A DNA stretch of 64,000 nucleotides. It comes from Longispora albida DSM 44784 (GTDB taxonomy: Bacteria; Actinomycetota; Actinomycetes; Mycobacteriales; Micromonosporaceae). Shown piece after piece: positions 55,149 through 64,000 of the stretch. The notes beneath the pieces are model-generated. The model was not told the origin of the DNA. It made no database searches and was given only the letters and a program-made list of their open reading frames with translations. Numbering within the stretch: position 1 is the first letter of the stretch; every line of letters starts with the position of its first letter. The stretch spans positions 1 to 64,000 of the forward strand of contig NZ_KB903825.1 in NCBI RefSeq assembly GCF_000379825.1. The letters run 5' to 3'. A program made the translations under genes and the position numbers.

Positions 55149-55694
55149 CTCCCGCAGCGCATTCACCACATCGACCAGCTGCCCAAGCACCGTCTCGGGC
55201 ACAGGCTCGCAGGTGGGCACCCGGATCACCTGCCCGATGCCCAGCGGCGCGGCGGTGACCAGGCCCGCCCAGTAACCGGCTTCGCGGCCGCCGTGATCCA
55301 GCCGGGCCGGGCGGTCCGCCGAGCCGAGGCGCGCCGTGAACCGCCGGCGCGCGACATCGGCCGGCACCTCGCACCACACCTCGGCGATGCTCCCGGCCGG
55401 GAACCCTGCCCGGGCTGCACCGCCGAGCACGGCGCTCCGCCCGGTCGGCCCGAACCACGTCTCCACGATGGCACCGCCGGGCAGTGCGGCCACCAGGTCC
55501 CACAGGACCTGCCCGGCCAGCTGGCTCAGCTCGGCGGGCTCCGGCTCTGCCGGGTGCAGGCCGGCCAGGTAGTTCTTCAGGTCGTCCTTCGAGAGGTGCG
55601 GCAGTCCCGTCCGGGCGGACAGGGCACGGGCCAGGCTCGACTTTCCCGAACCGGGAATGCCGTTCACCAGCACCAGCACGCGGCGCCGGGTCAC
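55041..55694 (-). CDS. P-loop kinase-like ATPase
   Basis: A 217-residue small P-loop protein with Walker A VNGIPGSGKSSLARAL at the N-terminus, HLSKDDLKNYL (zeta/chloramphenicol-kinase-like Asp) and ETWFGPTGRS, and lid arginines near 115. It probably phosphorylates a small molecule. The last 36 residues (SSSVRDGHGGEC...) are antisense to the MFS gene and look unlike a normal domain. ATG 55694 overlaps the priA stop (ATGA). Confidence 0.82.
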   Translation of the reverse strand: MTRRRVLVLVNGIPGSGKSSLARALSARTGLPHLSKDDLKNYLAGLHPAEPEPAELSQLAGQVLWDLVAALPGGAIVETWFGPTGRSAVLGGAARAGFPAGSIAEVWCEVPADVARRRFTARLGSADRPARLDHGGREAGYWAGLVTAAPLGIGQVIRVPTCEPVPETVLGQLVDVVNALRESSSVRDGHGGECEGDQGRGGEEGDAHAGRHRFGCR

Positions 55695-57739
55695 AACAGA
55701 TCAAGAGGATCGATGTGTACGCGCACGGGAGCCTTCGCCCGGTGCGCGCTGCGGACCCCGGCCGCCCCGTGCAGGGCACCGGCCAGCGCCCGGCCCTGGC
55801 TTCGCGGTACCCGGATGAGCAGCCTCTCCTGCTCTTCCTCCCCCGTGACCGGCACGGGCCCGAGCAGGTCGGCGGCTTCGGGGAGGTGGGCGGCGGCGAG
55901 AAGTTCCTCGATGGCCTCCGGCCTGCCGGTCAGGCTGGCGACCCGGACGGCTGGCGGGAAGCCCAGCTCCGCCCGCTCGGCCAGCTCCCTGGCGGCGTGC
56001 CAGCCGGGGTCGAAGCGCATCAGGGCCTGCACGGCAGGGACGGCACCGTCGGCGATCACGACGACCGTCCCGCCGGCCCGGGCCAGGGCCGCCGCCGACA
56101 GCCACCGCCGCAGCGCTTCCTCCGCCGCCCGCAGGTCGGCCCGGGTCAGCAGCGCCCACGTGTCCAGCAGCAGCACAGCCCCGTACCCGCCATCAGCGAC
56201 CGGCTCGGCTCCCGGCGTGGCCACCACGAGGGACGGTCCGCTGGGGACGGTGTCGAGCACCTCGCCCCGGCCCGAGGTCCGGACCGGCACGCCGGCGAAG
56301 GCCCGCCCCAGCTCCTCGGCGGTCCGCCGGGCACCCACGATCGAAGCGCGCAGCCGCCGCCCGCCGCACTGCGGGCACTGGTACCCCCCGGCGCCCCGCC
56401 CGCACCACCGGCAGGCGGCGGCCTCTGCGGACTCCAGCGCCAGCGGCCCCGCGCAGTGCGGGCAGCGCGCCGGAGCCCGGCAGGTCGCGCAGGCCGTCGA
56501 CGGCACATACCCCCGCCGGGGCACCTGCACCAGCACCGGCAGCCCGGCGGCCAGCGCCTCGCGGGCGGCCCGCCAGGCGACGCTGGGCAGCCGGGCCGTC
56601 GCGGCACCGGCATCCCTGGCCTGGTCGGCGTCGTCGCCGGCGGGCACGACCCGGGGAGCGCGGGCGCGCAGCGCTTCCCTGCTCGCGGCCAGCTCCTTCG
56701 CCCAGCCGGTCGCGATGAGCAGCTGGGCCTCGGCCGACCTCGCGTACCCGCCGACCAGCGCGCCGGCCCCGTCCTGCTCGGCCCGGGTCAGCAGCACGTC
56801 GCGCGCGTGCGGATACGGCGCGCGGGGCTCGGCGAGCACGTCGTCGCCGTCGTCGAGGATGGCCACCAGGCCGAGGCCGGTGACGGGGGCGAACATCGCG
56901 GCCCGGGTACCGATGACGGCGCGGATCTCGCCCCGGCTGACCCGCAGGTACCTCGCGTAGCGCTCCTCTGGCCCCGTGGCCGCCGACAGCGCGACGTGGT
57001 GACCAGGGCCAGCCAGCGCGGTCAGGGCTGCGTCCAGCCTGTTCAGATCGCGGGCGTCGGGGACGACCACGATGGCGCCCCGGCCGCCGGCCAGTGTCGC
57101 GACGACCGCCTCCGCGTACCTGGCGGCCCAGTCCTCGCCCGGCGTCGCCGTCCACACAGCACGCGGCGCGCGCCCGTCGGACAGGGCTCTCAGGAACGCG
57201 GCCCCGGCCGGATACGCCACCCAGCCGTCGGCCGGGGGCAGGGTCAGAGGCCCGGCCTCGGCCTCCTTACGGGAACGCCCCTCAGCCCGGGCATGCCGGG
57301 GCGGGATGGCCAGCCGCAGCACATCGGCCAGATTCCCCGCATACCGATCGGCGACAGCCCGCGCCATCCTGGCGGTCTCCGGCCCGGCGACAGGCTCGGC
57401 TGACACGGCGCGCTCGATGAAGGCCAGGTTGCCCGGGTGCTCGCTGGCGCTGACCCGCTCCAGCACGAACCCGTCCACCAGCTGCCCGGCGAACCGGACG
57501 CGCACCCTGCTCCCGGCCGTGACCTTGGAATCCATAGTGGACGGCACGAGGTAGTCGAAGGGCCGGTCGAGATGCGGCAGCGGCAGGTCCACACACACCC
57601 TGGCGACCGGCAACTCCTCGGCCGCGACCCGTTTACCAGGGGCTTTACCGCCCTTACCTGCCCGGCCCGTGACCGTGGCGGACGGCGGCTCTACGGCTTC
57701 GCCGGCCGGCAACTCGAACAGCCCATCCCCTGAGGTCAC
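55691..57739 (-). CDS. priA: Primosomal protein N', actinobacterial degenerate type
   Basis: A 682-residue PriA. The 3'-DNA-binding domain (about 45-150: ARVCVDLPLPHLDRPFDYLVP) and the zinc-binding cysteines CATCRAPARCPHC, CRWCG and CPQCGG (about 410-450) are intact. The helicase core is degenerate: Walker A is GGRGAIVVVPD (no GKT) and the DEAH-like motif is AILDDGDDV. This is usual for actinobacteria, where PriA should load replication restart proteins without unwinding. GTG 57739 is the start; the N-terminus is low complexity. Confidence 0.93.
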   Translation of the reverse strand: MTSGDGLFELPAGEAVEPPSATVTGRAGKGGKAPGKRVAAEELPVARVCVDLPLPHLDRPFDYLVPSTMDSKVTAGSRVRVRFAGQLVDGFVLERVSASEHPGNLAFIERAVSAEPVAGPETARMARAVADRYAGNLADVLRLAIPPRHARAEGRSRKEAEAGPLTLPPADGWVAYPAGAAFLRALSDGRAPRAVWTATPGEDWAARYAEAVVATLAGGRGAIVVVPDARDLNRLDAALTALAGPGHHVALSAATGPEERYARYLRVSRGEIRAVIGTRAAMFAPVTGLGLVAILDDGDDVLAEPRAPYPHARDVLLTRAEQDGAGALVGGYARSAEAQLLIATGWAKELAASREALRARAPRVVPAGDDADQARDAGAATARLPSVAWRAAREALAAGLPVLVQVPRRGYVPSTACATCRAPARCPHCAGPLALESAEAAACRWCGRGAGGYQCPQCGGRRLRASIVGARRTAEELGRAFAGVPVRTSGRGEVLDTVPSGPSLVVATPGAEPVADGGYGAVLLLDTWALLTRADLRAAEEALRRWLSAAALARAGGTVVVIADGAVPAVQALMRFDPGWHAARELAERAELGFPPAVRVASLTGRPEAIEELLAAAHLPEAADLLGPVPVTGEEEQERLLIRVPRSQGRALAGALHGAAGVRSAHRAKAPVRVHIDPLDLL

Positions 57740-57787
57740 ACCCCGTTCCTACCAGACACCTCCGACACTCCGGCCCGGCCACCACCG

Positions 57788-58705
57788 TCAGTCTCCCGCG
57801 AAGGCCCTCTCCAGCGTCGCGATGTCGAGCTTCTTCATCGGCATGAACGCCTGCGTCACCCGGTCGATCTGCTCGCGGGTGCCCTTGCCCATCCACTCGT
57901 CGAAGCCGCGCGGCGAGATCTGCCACGAGACGCCGTACTTGTCCTTGAGCCAGCCGCACTGCTCGGCCTCCGGGACGGCGGACAGCTTCTCCCAGTAGTA
58001 GTCGATCTCCTTCTGGTCCTCGCACTGCACCAGGAACGAGATGGCCTCACCGAAGCTGAACTTGTGCTCGTGCGCGCTGTCCATAGCGGCGAACCACTCG
58101 CCGATCAGCTTGAAGTCGCCGAACATCAGGGTGCCTGGCCGGTCGGGTTCCATGCCCTCGCCGTAGTGGGCCGCCTGCCCCTTCTCCGAGTCGGCGAACA
58201 CGGACACGTAGAAGTCGACCGCCTCCTCGGCCTGGCCGCACCTGTCCCCGACGAACAGCAGCGATGGCACGATCGGCGGCCGGGCATCCCCATCCTCGCC
58301 GGTCAGGATCAGCTGCCAGGAGACGCCGTACTTGTCCTGGACCCAGCCGTAGTGCTCGCTGAACGGATACTCACCCAGCGGCATCAAGGCCTTGCCGCCG
58401 TCGCCGTGCAGCTTCTCCCACACATCGTCCAGCATCGCCTTGGCGTCGCTCTTCTGGTGCGGCGGGCCGAAGTTCACGAAGAACGAAACCGATGGGTTGA
58501 ACGTGAACAGCGGACCGGCACTGATTCCCATGAAGCCGCAGCCCCACAGGTCGAACGACATCACGGCCGTGTCACCGGACGGCGTGTCGCGCAGGACTGT
58601 CTTGTTGGTGATCCGCGACTCGGGGAAGACGGAGCAGTAGAACTCCGCCGCCTCCTCGGCCTCTTTGTCGAACCACAGATGCGGAGTGATCTTGTGCAGA
58701 GCCAT
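57788..58705 (-). CDS. Double VOC-domain (PhnB-like) protein
   Basis: A 305-residue protein with two tandem PhnB/3-demethylubiquinone-methyltransferase-like VOC domains: HKITPHLWFDKEAEEAAEFYCSVFPES (1-130) and IVPSLLFVGDRCGQAEEAVDFYVSVFADS (about 145-275), each ending in KYGVSWQ. The function of this family is not established; they are often called glyoxalase-like or wrongly methyltransferases. ATG 58705. Confidence 0.88.
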   Translation of the reverse strand: MALHKITPHLWFDKEAEEAAEFYCSVFPESRITNKTVLRDTPSGDTAVMSFDLWGCGFMGISAGPLFTFNPSVSFFVNFGPPHQKSDAKAMLDDVWEKLHGDGGKALMPLGEYPFSEHYGWVQDKYGVSWQLILTGEDGDARPPIVPSLLFVGDRCGQAEEAVDFYVSVFADSEKGQAAHYGEGMEPDRPGTLMFGDFKLIGEWFAAMDSAHEHKFSFGEAISFLVQCEDQKEIDYYWEKLSAVPEAEQCGWLKDKYGVSWQISPRGFDEWMGKGTREQIDRVTQAFMPMKKLDIATLERAFAGD

Positions 58706-58811
58706 GGCACTGCCCTCTCGTCGGCACGGATGGCGCGAACCCCACGTGCGACATTACCGCCGGACCCGCACCCCCATCACGGAAAGCAACCAGGGGCGCA
58801 CGGTTTCGATC

Positions 58812-58841
58812 TTGCCGCTTCGATGTGACCTGGCTCATACT
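58812..58841 (+). promoter_or_regulatory. Promoter of SGNH hydrolase gene
   Basis: TTGCCG (58812-58817) and CATACT (58836-58841) are 18 bases apart and lie about 38 bases before the TTG start at 58879. Confidence 0.5.
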
Positions 58842-58878
58842 CCCCGGTAACTTCCGGCCGCCCACCAGGAGATTTACC

Positions 58879-59991
58879 TTGCCTCGCAAACCCCTCGCGC
58901 TCACCGTCGCAGTCATGGCCGCCATTGCCTCAGCCCTGGTACCCGGCACGGCTATGGCGGAACCATCCACTGTGGCAGTCACACTTGGTGACAGCTTCAT
59001 TTCCGGTGAGGCCGGCCGCTGGCAGGGCAACAGCCTCGTCACCGGCTCCACTTCCGGCGGCACCGACCGTGCTTCCGGTGACCCCGCCGGCGTGTACGGC
59101 GCCACGCACGCCTCCGGCTGCCACCGCTCCGACGTGGCCCCGGCGCTGGCCGCCGACCTGGCCGTCGACGAGCGGATCAACCTGGCCTGCTCCGGGGCCA
59201 CGTCCGCCAACGTGTACCGCGCCTCCAACGGCGGGCAGTCCTTCAAGGGCGAGGCACCGCAGGCCGACCAGCTCGCCGGCCTCGCGCGTACCCGGACCGT
59301 CAAGCTCGTCGTGCTGTCGGCCGGCGGCAACGACCTCGGCTTCGCGGACATCATCACGCGCTGTGTGACCGCGTACATGGGCTACTACTACTGCAACCCC
59401 GGCGAGCAGTCCGGCGTCGACAGCCTGCTGCCCACCGTGCGGGCCAACGTCGGCAAGGCCATCGACGAGGTACGCGCCGCGCTCGCCTCCGCGGGCCAGG
59501 CTCCCGGCTCGTACCGGTTCGTGCTCCAGTCCTACCCCTCGCCGCTGTCCCGGGGCGCGGACAACCGCTACCGCGAGTACGGCTGGACCCGTACCTCGAC
59601 CGGCGGCTGCCCCTTCTGGAACGGCGACCTCGACTGGGCCCGCGACCGCCTGACCGGCCAGCTGTCCGACGCGCTCGCCTCGGTGGCCACCGCCAAGGGC
59701 GTCACGTTCCTCGACCTGCGCGACGCCTTCGCCGGCCGCGAGGTGTGCGCGAAGGCCAGTACACAGGCAGACAGCACCCACCCGCCCGCCGGCGCCACCT
59801 CCGAGTGGGTGCGCTGGCTGGTCACCGGCTGGACGTCCTCCCCCGGCGACCGCCAGGAGTCCTTCCACCCCAACGCCTACGGCCAGCAGGCCATGGCCCG
59901 CTGCCTAACCCTCATCGCCCAGACCACCGGCCTCCGCTACACCTGCCACAACACCCCAGGCCAGGGCCCCACCAGCATGTACTTGACCTAG
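58879..59991 (+). CDS. Secreted SGNH-family lipase/esterase, TTG start
   Basis: A 370-residue exported hydrolase with signal peptide (LPRKPLALTVAVMAAIASAL, cut near AMA), block I TLGDSFISGEAG (nucleophile Ser near 36), SAGGNDLGF (block III Asn) and ESFHPNAYGQQ (catalytic His). Cys pairs suggest disulfides, as in Streptomyces SGNH lipases. AGGAG with 7-base spacing selects the TTG codon at 58879; the first in-frame GTG at 58825 overlaps the promoter. Ends just before palindrome copy 2. Confidence 0.9.
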   Translation: MPRKPLALTVAVMAAIASALVPGTAMAEPSTVAVTLGDSFISGEAGRWQGNSLVTGSTSGGTDRASGDPAGVYGATHASGCHRSDVAPALAADLAVDERINLACSGATSANVYRASNGGQSFKGEAPQADQLAGLARTRTVKLVVLSAGGNDLGFADIITRCVTAYMGYYYCNPGEQSGVDSLLPTVRANVGKAIDEVRAALASAGQAPGSYRFVLQSYPSPLSRGADNRYREYGWTRTSTGGCPFWNGDLDWARDRLTGQLSDALASVATAKGVTFLDLRDAFAGREVCAKASTQADSTHPPAGATSEWVRWLVTGWTSSPGDRQESFHPNAYGQQAMARCLTLIAQTTGLRYTCHNTPGQGPTSMYLT

Positions 59992-60012
59992 GTTTTTGAT
60001 CTAACCCGAGGT

Positions 60013-60111
60013 GGCCCGCTGAGTGGAAATCTGACAAGCAACGCAAAAGCCCGTGTACTGGTTGTACACGGGCTTTTGCGTTGCGCAGCTCAGATTTTCA
60101 CTCAGCGGGTC
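60013..60111 (-). repeat. Structured palindrome, copy 2
   Basis: A 99-base copy between the convergent SGNH hydrolase and metK genes. Read on the minus strand it closely resembles copy 1 (same GACCCGCTGAG edge, GCTGC/TTG internal loop, AACCA terminal loop). Outer and inner stems carry paired substitutions such as GAGCG/CGCTC to GAGTG/CACTC. Here the inner stem is a perfect 21 pairs. The same GTTAGATC flank follows. Confidence 0.9.
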
Positions 60112-60126
60112 GGCACTGGCTAGGCA

Positions 60127-61317
60127 CTAGCTAATGGCCGACTTCAGGTCGGATACCCGGTCCGTGCGCTCCCAGGTCAGATCCGGCAGCTCGCGGCCGA
60201 AGTGGCCGTACGCAGCGGTCTGCTGGTAGATCGGGCGGAGCAGGCCGAGGTCACGGATGATCGCGGCCGGGCGCAGGTCGAAGACCTCCTGGATGGCCTT
60301 CTCGATCCGCTCGACCGGGACGGTCTCGGTGCCGAAGGTCTCGACGAACAGGCTCACCGGGTGGGCCTTGCCGATCGCGTACGCGACCTGGACCTCGCAG
60401 CGCTCGGCGAGGCCGGCGGCCACCACGTTCTTCGCGACCCAGCGGGTGGCGTACGCGGCGGAACGGTCCACCTTCGACGGATCCTTGCCGGAGAACGCGC
60501 CGCCGCCGTGCCGGGCGTAGCCGCCGTAGGTGTCGACGATGATCTTCCGGCCGGTCAGGCCGGCGTCGCCCATCGGGCCGCCGATCTCGAACCGCCCGGT
60601 CGGGTTGACCAGCAGCCGGTACCCGTCGGTCTCCAGGCCCAGCGCCTCGATCTCCGGCGCGATCACGTGCTCGCGGATGTCCGGGGTGAGCAGCGACTCG
60701 AGCGAGATGTCCGGGGCGTGCTGGGAGGACACGACGACCGTGTTGAGCCGGACGGGCCGCAGGCCGTCGTACTCCACGGTGACCTGGGTCTTGCCGTCAG
60801 GCCGCAGGTACGGAACGGTGCCGTCCTTGCGGACCTGGGCCAGGCGGCGGGCGAGCCGGTGGGCCAGCGCGATCGGCAGCGGCATCAGCTCCGGCGTCTC
60901 CGAGCACGCGAAGCCGAACATCATGCCCTGGTCGCCGGCGCCCTGGAGGTCGAGCTCGTCGCCGGCCTCACCGCTGCGGGTCTCGATCGCGGTGTCGACG
61001 CCCTGCGCGATGTCGGCGGACTGCGAGCCGATCGACACGCTCACGCCGCAGGAAGCGCCGTCGAAGCCCTTCTTGGACGAGTCGTAGCCGATCCGCAGGA
61101 TGGTCTCGCGGACGATGGTCGGGATGTCGGCGTAGGCGGACGTGGTCACCTCGCCGGCGACATGCACCTGGCCGGTCGTGATCAGAGTCTCGACCGCGAC
61201 CCGGCTCTTCGGGTCCTTGGCGAGCAGTGCATCCAGGATGCCATCGCTGATCTGGTCAGCGATCTTGTCCGGGTGGCCCTCGGTCACCGACTCGGACGTG
61301 AACAAGCGGCGTGCCAC
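60127..61317 (-). CDS. metK: S-adenosylmethionine synthetase
   Basis: A 396-residue enzyme making SAM from methionine and ATP. It has [28 protein letters not shown] (ATP/metal site), [39 protein letters not shown] and [25 protein letters not shown]. Full length. ATG 61317 follows AGGAGAGCTGT. Last of the minus-strand run mihF-gmk-rpoZ-coaBC-metK. I see no SAM riboswitch in the 93 bases before it. Confidence 0.98.
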   Translation of the reverse strand: MARRLFTSESVTEGHPDKIADQISDGILDALLAKDPKSRVAVETLITTGQVHVAGEVTTSAYADIPTIVRETILRIGYDSSKKGFDGASCGVSVSIGSQSADIAQGVDTAIETRSGEAGDELDLQGAGDQGMMFGFACSETPELMPLPIALAHRLARRLAQVRKDGTVPYLRPDGKTQVTVEYDGLRPVRLNTVVVSSQHAPDISLESLLTPDIREHVIAPEIEALGLETDGYRLLVNPTGRFEIGGPMGDAGLTGRKIIVDTYGGYARHGGGAFSGKDPSKVDRSAAYATRWVAKNVVAAGLAERCEVQVAYAIGKAHPVSLFVETFGTETVPVERIEKAIQEVFDLRPAAIIRDLGLLRPIYQQTAAYGHFGRELPDLTWERTDRVSDLKSAIS

Positions 61318-61410
61318 AGCTCTCCTACCAGGGTTTGACGACTTTGAGTAAGTCTAGCGCCGGTACGTGGTCCGGCCCTAGATGGCACGCTCGGGGCGCG
61401 CCTGTAATCC

Positions 61411-62601
61411 CTACCACAGAGGTATGACAATATCCCAGACCGCGTCAGCGATTTCCTCTTTGGGGGCTGATGCGATCTTTGCCTGGGTACCGTCGGGATG
61501 CAGCACGACCACTGTGTTGTCGTCTGTGCCGAATGCCCGGCCCTCCCCGACCTCGTTCACCACGATCAAGTCGGCTTTCTTACGCACGAGTTTGCCCCGG
61601 GCGTGCTCCAGCGCGTCATTCGTCTCGGCCGCGAATGCGATCAGCAGCTGCCCCGCGCGTTTCGCCGAACCCAGTTCCGCGGCGATATCCGGATTGGTCG
61701 CAAGTTCGATCGCTGGCGCGGTACCGGATGAGGTTTTCTTGATTTTCTGTTCCGAATAACGCAGTGGCCGGAAATCGGCGGGTGCGGCAGCCATGACGAT
61801 CGCGTCGGCGTCGGCGGCAGCGGTGATGACCGCGTCGCGCAGCTGGGCTGTCGACACGACAGTCACCAGGTCGACGCCAGCCGGGACGGGCAGCGAGACG
61901 TTCGCGCTGATCAGCGTGACCCGCGCGCCGCGCGCCACCGCCGTGGTGGCGAAGGCGTAGCCCTGCTTGCCGCTGGACGTGTTGCCCAGGAAGCGGACCG
62001 GGTCGAGGTGCTCACGCGTGCCGCCAGCCGTGACGACCACGTGGCGGCCAGCCAGGTCCGGCGTGAGGCTGCCCCGGCGGGCCAGGCGCATCGCGACCGC
62101 GTACAGCTCCCTGGGGTCCGGCAGGCGGCCCTTGCCGGTGTCCTTGCCGGTCAGGCGGCCCACGGCCGGCTCGACGACGACGTTGCCGCGCGCCCGCAGC
62201 GTCGCGACGTTGGCCTGCGTCGCCGGGTGCTCCCACATCTCCGTGTGCATCGCCGGGGCGAACATCACCGGACAGCTCGTCGCCGTCAGCAGCGTGTTGG
62301 TCAGCAGGTCGTCAGCCAGGCCGTGCGCGGCCTTCGCCAGCAGGTCAGCCGTTGCCGGGGCGACGATGACCAGGTCGGCCTGCCGCCCGATCCGGACGTG
62401 CGGGACCTCGTGCACCGCGTCGAACGGGTCGGGCGTCACGGGCTGGCCAGACAGCGCGGCCCAGGTCGGCGCGCCCACGAACTCCAGCGCCGCCGCTGTC
62501 GGGACCACGCGGACACTGTGCCCCGACTCCGTCAGCAGGCGCAGCAGCTCACAGGCCTTGTACGCCGCGATGCCGCCGGACACGCCCAGCACGATGTTCA
62601 T
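61411..62601 (-). CDS. coaBC: Phosphopantothenoylcysteine decarboxylase / phosphopantothenate-cysteine ligase
   Basis: A 396-residue bifunctional CoA-pathway enzyme. CoaC (1-180): VLGVSGGIAAYKACELLR, flavin and substrate site FAPAMHTEMWEHPATQANV. CoaB (185-396): VVVTAGGTREHLDPVRFLGNTSSGKQGYAFA, MAAAPADFRP and VNEVGEGRAFGTDDNTV. ATG 62601 follows GGGGG. An upstream frame extension (62616) lacks family sequence. Confidence 0.97.
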   Translation of the reverse strand: MNIVLGVSGGIAAYKACELLRLLTESGHSVRVVPTAAALEFVGAPTWAALSGQPVTPDPFDAVHEVPHVRIGRQADLVIVAPATADLLAKAAHGLADDLLTNTLLTATSCPVMFAPAMHTEMWEHPATQANVATLRARGNVVVEPAVGRLTGKDTGKGRLPDPRELYAVAMRLARRGSLTPDLAGRHVVVTAGGTREHLDPVRFLGNTSSGKQGYAFATTAVARGARVTLISANVSLPVPAGVDLVTVVSTAQLRDAVITAAADADAIVMAAAPADFRPLRYSEQKIKKTSSGTAPAIELATNPDIAAELGSAKRAGQLLIAFAAETNDALEHARGKLVRKKADLIVVNEVGEGRAFGTDDNTVVVLHPDGTQAKIASAPKEEIADAVWDIVIPLW

Positions 62602-62631
62602 CAAACCCCCAGACACTACCCAGACACGACA

Positions 62632-62666
62632 CTGCCCCGCGATCCTCCTATTGGATCACGGGGCAG
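62632..62666 (-). terminator. Hairpin terminator after rpoZ
   Basis: A 14-base-pair inverted repeat (62632-62645 with 62653-62666, one mismatch) follows the rpoZ stop on the minus strand and precedes coaBC. Confidence 0.65.
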
Positions 62667-62684
62667 CCGGTGCTGTGGGGGCGC

Positions 62685-62948
62685 TCAGCCCTCGGTCGGC
62701 TCCGCGGTCAGCAGGCCGGCGTTGATCTCACGCAGCGAGATCGACAGGGCCTTCTCCTGCGGAGTGGTCTCCACCAGCGGGCCGACATACTCCAGCAGGC
62801 CCTCACCGAGCTGGCTGTAGTAGGCGTTGATCTGGCGGGCGCGCTTCGCGCCGAAGATGACCAGCGCGTACTTCGACGAGGTCTTCTCGAGCAGCTCGTC
62901 GATCGGCGGGTTCGTGATACCAACCGGGTTTGCAACAGTTCCAGACAA
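62685..62948 (-). CDS. rpoZ: RNA polymerase omega subunit, TTG start
   Basis: An 87-residue omega subunit that helps assemble RNA polymerase. It has [51 protein letters not shown], the actinobacterial form. The frame starts at a TTG (62948) with [15 protein letters not shown] as in relatives; GAGG lies upstream. It follows gmk by 6 bases. Confidence 0.96.
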   Translation of the reverse strand: MSGTVANPVGITNPPIDELLEKTSSKYALVIFGAKRARQINAYYSQLGEGLLEYVGPLVETTPQEKALSISLREINAGLLTAEPTEG

Positions 62949-62954
62949 AGCGGA

Positions 62955-63578
62955 TCAACCTCTGGATCGACGGTGACTCACGGGAGTCCTGGATGCGGAA
63001 TCGAGCAATTGTACCAACTCGCCGGCCGCACGCTCGACGGAGTCGTTGACGATGGTCACGTCGAACTCGGCCTCGGCGGCCAGTTCCTCACGGGCGTGCT
63101 CCAGGCGGTGCGCGATCGTCTCGGCATCGTCCGTGCCACGCCCGCGCAGGCGGCGCTCCAGCTCGTCCCAGCTCGGCGGGGCGAGGAACACCAGCAGCGC
63201 CTCCGGCATGGCCAGCTTGACCTGCCTGGCGCCCTGCAGATCGATCTTCAGCAGGACCGGCACGCCCTCGGACAACCTGGCGTGCACCTGCTTGCGGGGA
63301 GTGCCGTACCTGTTCCCCGCGAACTCGGCCCACTCGAGCAGCTGCCCTGACTCCAGCAGCCGGTCGAACTCGGCGTTGTCGACGAAGAAGTAGTGCTCCC
63401 CGTCGACCTCATACGCCCGTCGCGGCCGGGTGGTGACGGAAACCGACAGCCAGAATTCGTGCGGGTGACTACGGACCCACTCGATCACGCTGTCCTTGCC
63501 GACCCCTGAGGGGCCGGAGAGGACCAGCAACCGTGCGTCGTGCCACCCGGCCGGACGTGCGTCTTCGCTAAAGCTCAC
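62955..63578 (-). CDS. gmk: Guanylate kinase
   Basis: A 207-residue kinase for GMP to GDP. It has the P-loop [41 protein letters not shown] (GMP site), [19 protein letters not shown] and [17 protein letters not shown] 63578. Between mihF and rpoZ, the standard actinobacterial order. Confidence 0.97.
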   Translation of the reverse strand: MSFSEDARPAGWHDARLLVLSGPSGVGKDSVIEWVRSHPHEFWLSVSVTTRPRRAYEVDGEHYFFVDNAEFDRLLESGQLLEWAEFAGNRYGTPRKQVHARLSEGVPVLLKIDLQGARQVKLAMPEALLVFLAPPSWDELERRLRGRGTDDAETIAHRLEHAREELAAEAEFDVTIVNDSVERAAGELVQLLDSASRTPVSHRRSRG

Positions 63579-63598
63579 TAGGTGTTTCTAGCAACCGC

Positions 63599-63922
63599 TC
63601 ACTTGCCGGTCGCGGGGAACTCCCCCAGAAGTGCCTTGCGCTGCTGCTCGCCGAGGCCACGGAGGCGACGGGAGTCAGCGATCTTCAGGCGCTCCATGAT
63701 GGCGGTGGCGCGGATCTTGCCGATGCCGGGCAGTGCTTCGAGCACGGCCGACACCTTGAGCTTGCCGACGACGTCATCGGCGTCAGCGAGCTCGATGACC
63801 TCGCCGAGCGTGGTCTCGCCGCGCTTGAGCTTGTCCTTCAGCTCGGCACGGGCCTTACGAACAACAGCTGCCTTCTCCAGGGCGGCAGCGCGCTGCTCAG
63901 GGGTGAGCGACGGGAGCGACAC
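63599..63922 (-). CDS. mihF: Actinobacterial integration host factor (mIHF)
   Basis: A 107-residue nucleoid protein unrelated to enterobacterial IHF. It is helical with a KVSAVLEALPGIGKIRATAIMERLKIADSRRLRGLGEQQRKAL helix-hairpin-helix-like DNA-binding part (about 55-97), as in mycobacterial and Streptomyces mIHF. GTG 63922 follows AAGGAG. It shapes the chromosome and affects gene expression. Confidence 0.95.
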   Translation of the reverse strand: MSLPSLTPEQRAAALEKAAVVRKARAELKDKLKRGETTLGEVIELADADDVVGKLKVSAVLEALPGIGKIRATAIMERLKIADSRRLRGLGEQQRKALLGEFPATGK

Positions 63923-64000
63923 CAGGTCTCCTTAGGTCAACGAACAGGCGAAAGGTGGTACCAGCGCCGGAAACCTAGCGGTCCGGAGCCTGTTCCGGCA

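Noticed and set aside
61318-61410. SAM riboswitch upstream of metK
   Set aside because: Only 93 bases, with none of the SAM aptamer landmarks I could recognise.

Overview
The window is a stretch of core chromosome from a high-GC Gram-positive bacterium (Actinomycetota). GC content is very high throughout. GTG and TTG starts are common, many transcripts look leaderless, genes are often joined by ATGA/GTGA overlaps, and an actinobacterial-type integration host factor and a PriA with degenerate ATPase motifs are present. The 16S fragment at the left edge and the gene neighbourhoods resemble Micromonosporaceae, but that is an inference. I see no transposase, phage gene or CRISPR array.

Layout. 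1-650: 5' end of a 16S rRNA gene (minus) with its leader, antitermination box and promoter. 0.7-10.8 kb: tyrS and a secreted serine hydrolase, then a minus-strand operon: MFS transporter, class V aminotransferase-fold PLP enzyme, a 34-residue acidic peptide gene, a TPR protein and an M17 aminopeptidase. This set has the organisation of an undescribed ribosomally made peptide (RiPP) locus. 10.9-18 kb: small catabolic and regulatory genes, including a zinc alcohol dehydrogenase, a rhodanese/TetR pair with twin operators, and an ECF sigma factor followed by two paralogous membrane-anchored proteins. 18.4-25.5 kb: arginine operon argCJBDFR-argH behind an ARG-box-like region. 26-31.8 kb: pheST, an rRNA methyltransferase gene and infC-rpmI-rplT, where infC starts at AUC. 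32-37.4 kb: hisE, a phytoene-dehydrogenase-like oxidoreductase and a riboflavin operon (ribE-ribBA-ribH) under an FMN riboswitch with its own terminator. 37.4-45 kb: modBC, secreted GH20 and SH3-like proteins, GGDEF/rpe, rsmB and fmt. 45-49.3 kb: a glutamine-synthetase-like/aldehyde dehydrogenase/SDR/amidase operon that looks like gamma-glutamylated polyamine or amine catabolism. 49-55.7 kb: hydrolase, MazG-like protein, an XRE-cupin regulator diverging from a thioredoxin-reductase-like/methyltransferase fusion with an efflux pump, and a kinase. 55.7-64 kb: priA, a double VOC protein, SGNH hydrolase, then mihF-gmk-rpoZ-coaBC-metK (all minus).

The two most interesting things are (1) a family of four long imperfect palindromes (about 11.9, 51.2, 52.0 and 60.1 kb) whose stems differ but covary, while an asymmetric internal loop and the terminal loop are conserved; and (2) the compact peptide locus around the 34-codon gene at 7.4 kb. 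A third is the fused dithiol-oxidase-like/methyltransferase gene with its pump, which has the logic of a thiol-metabolite self-protection cassette.
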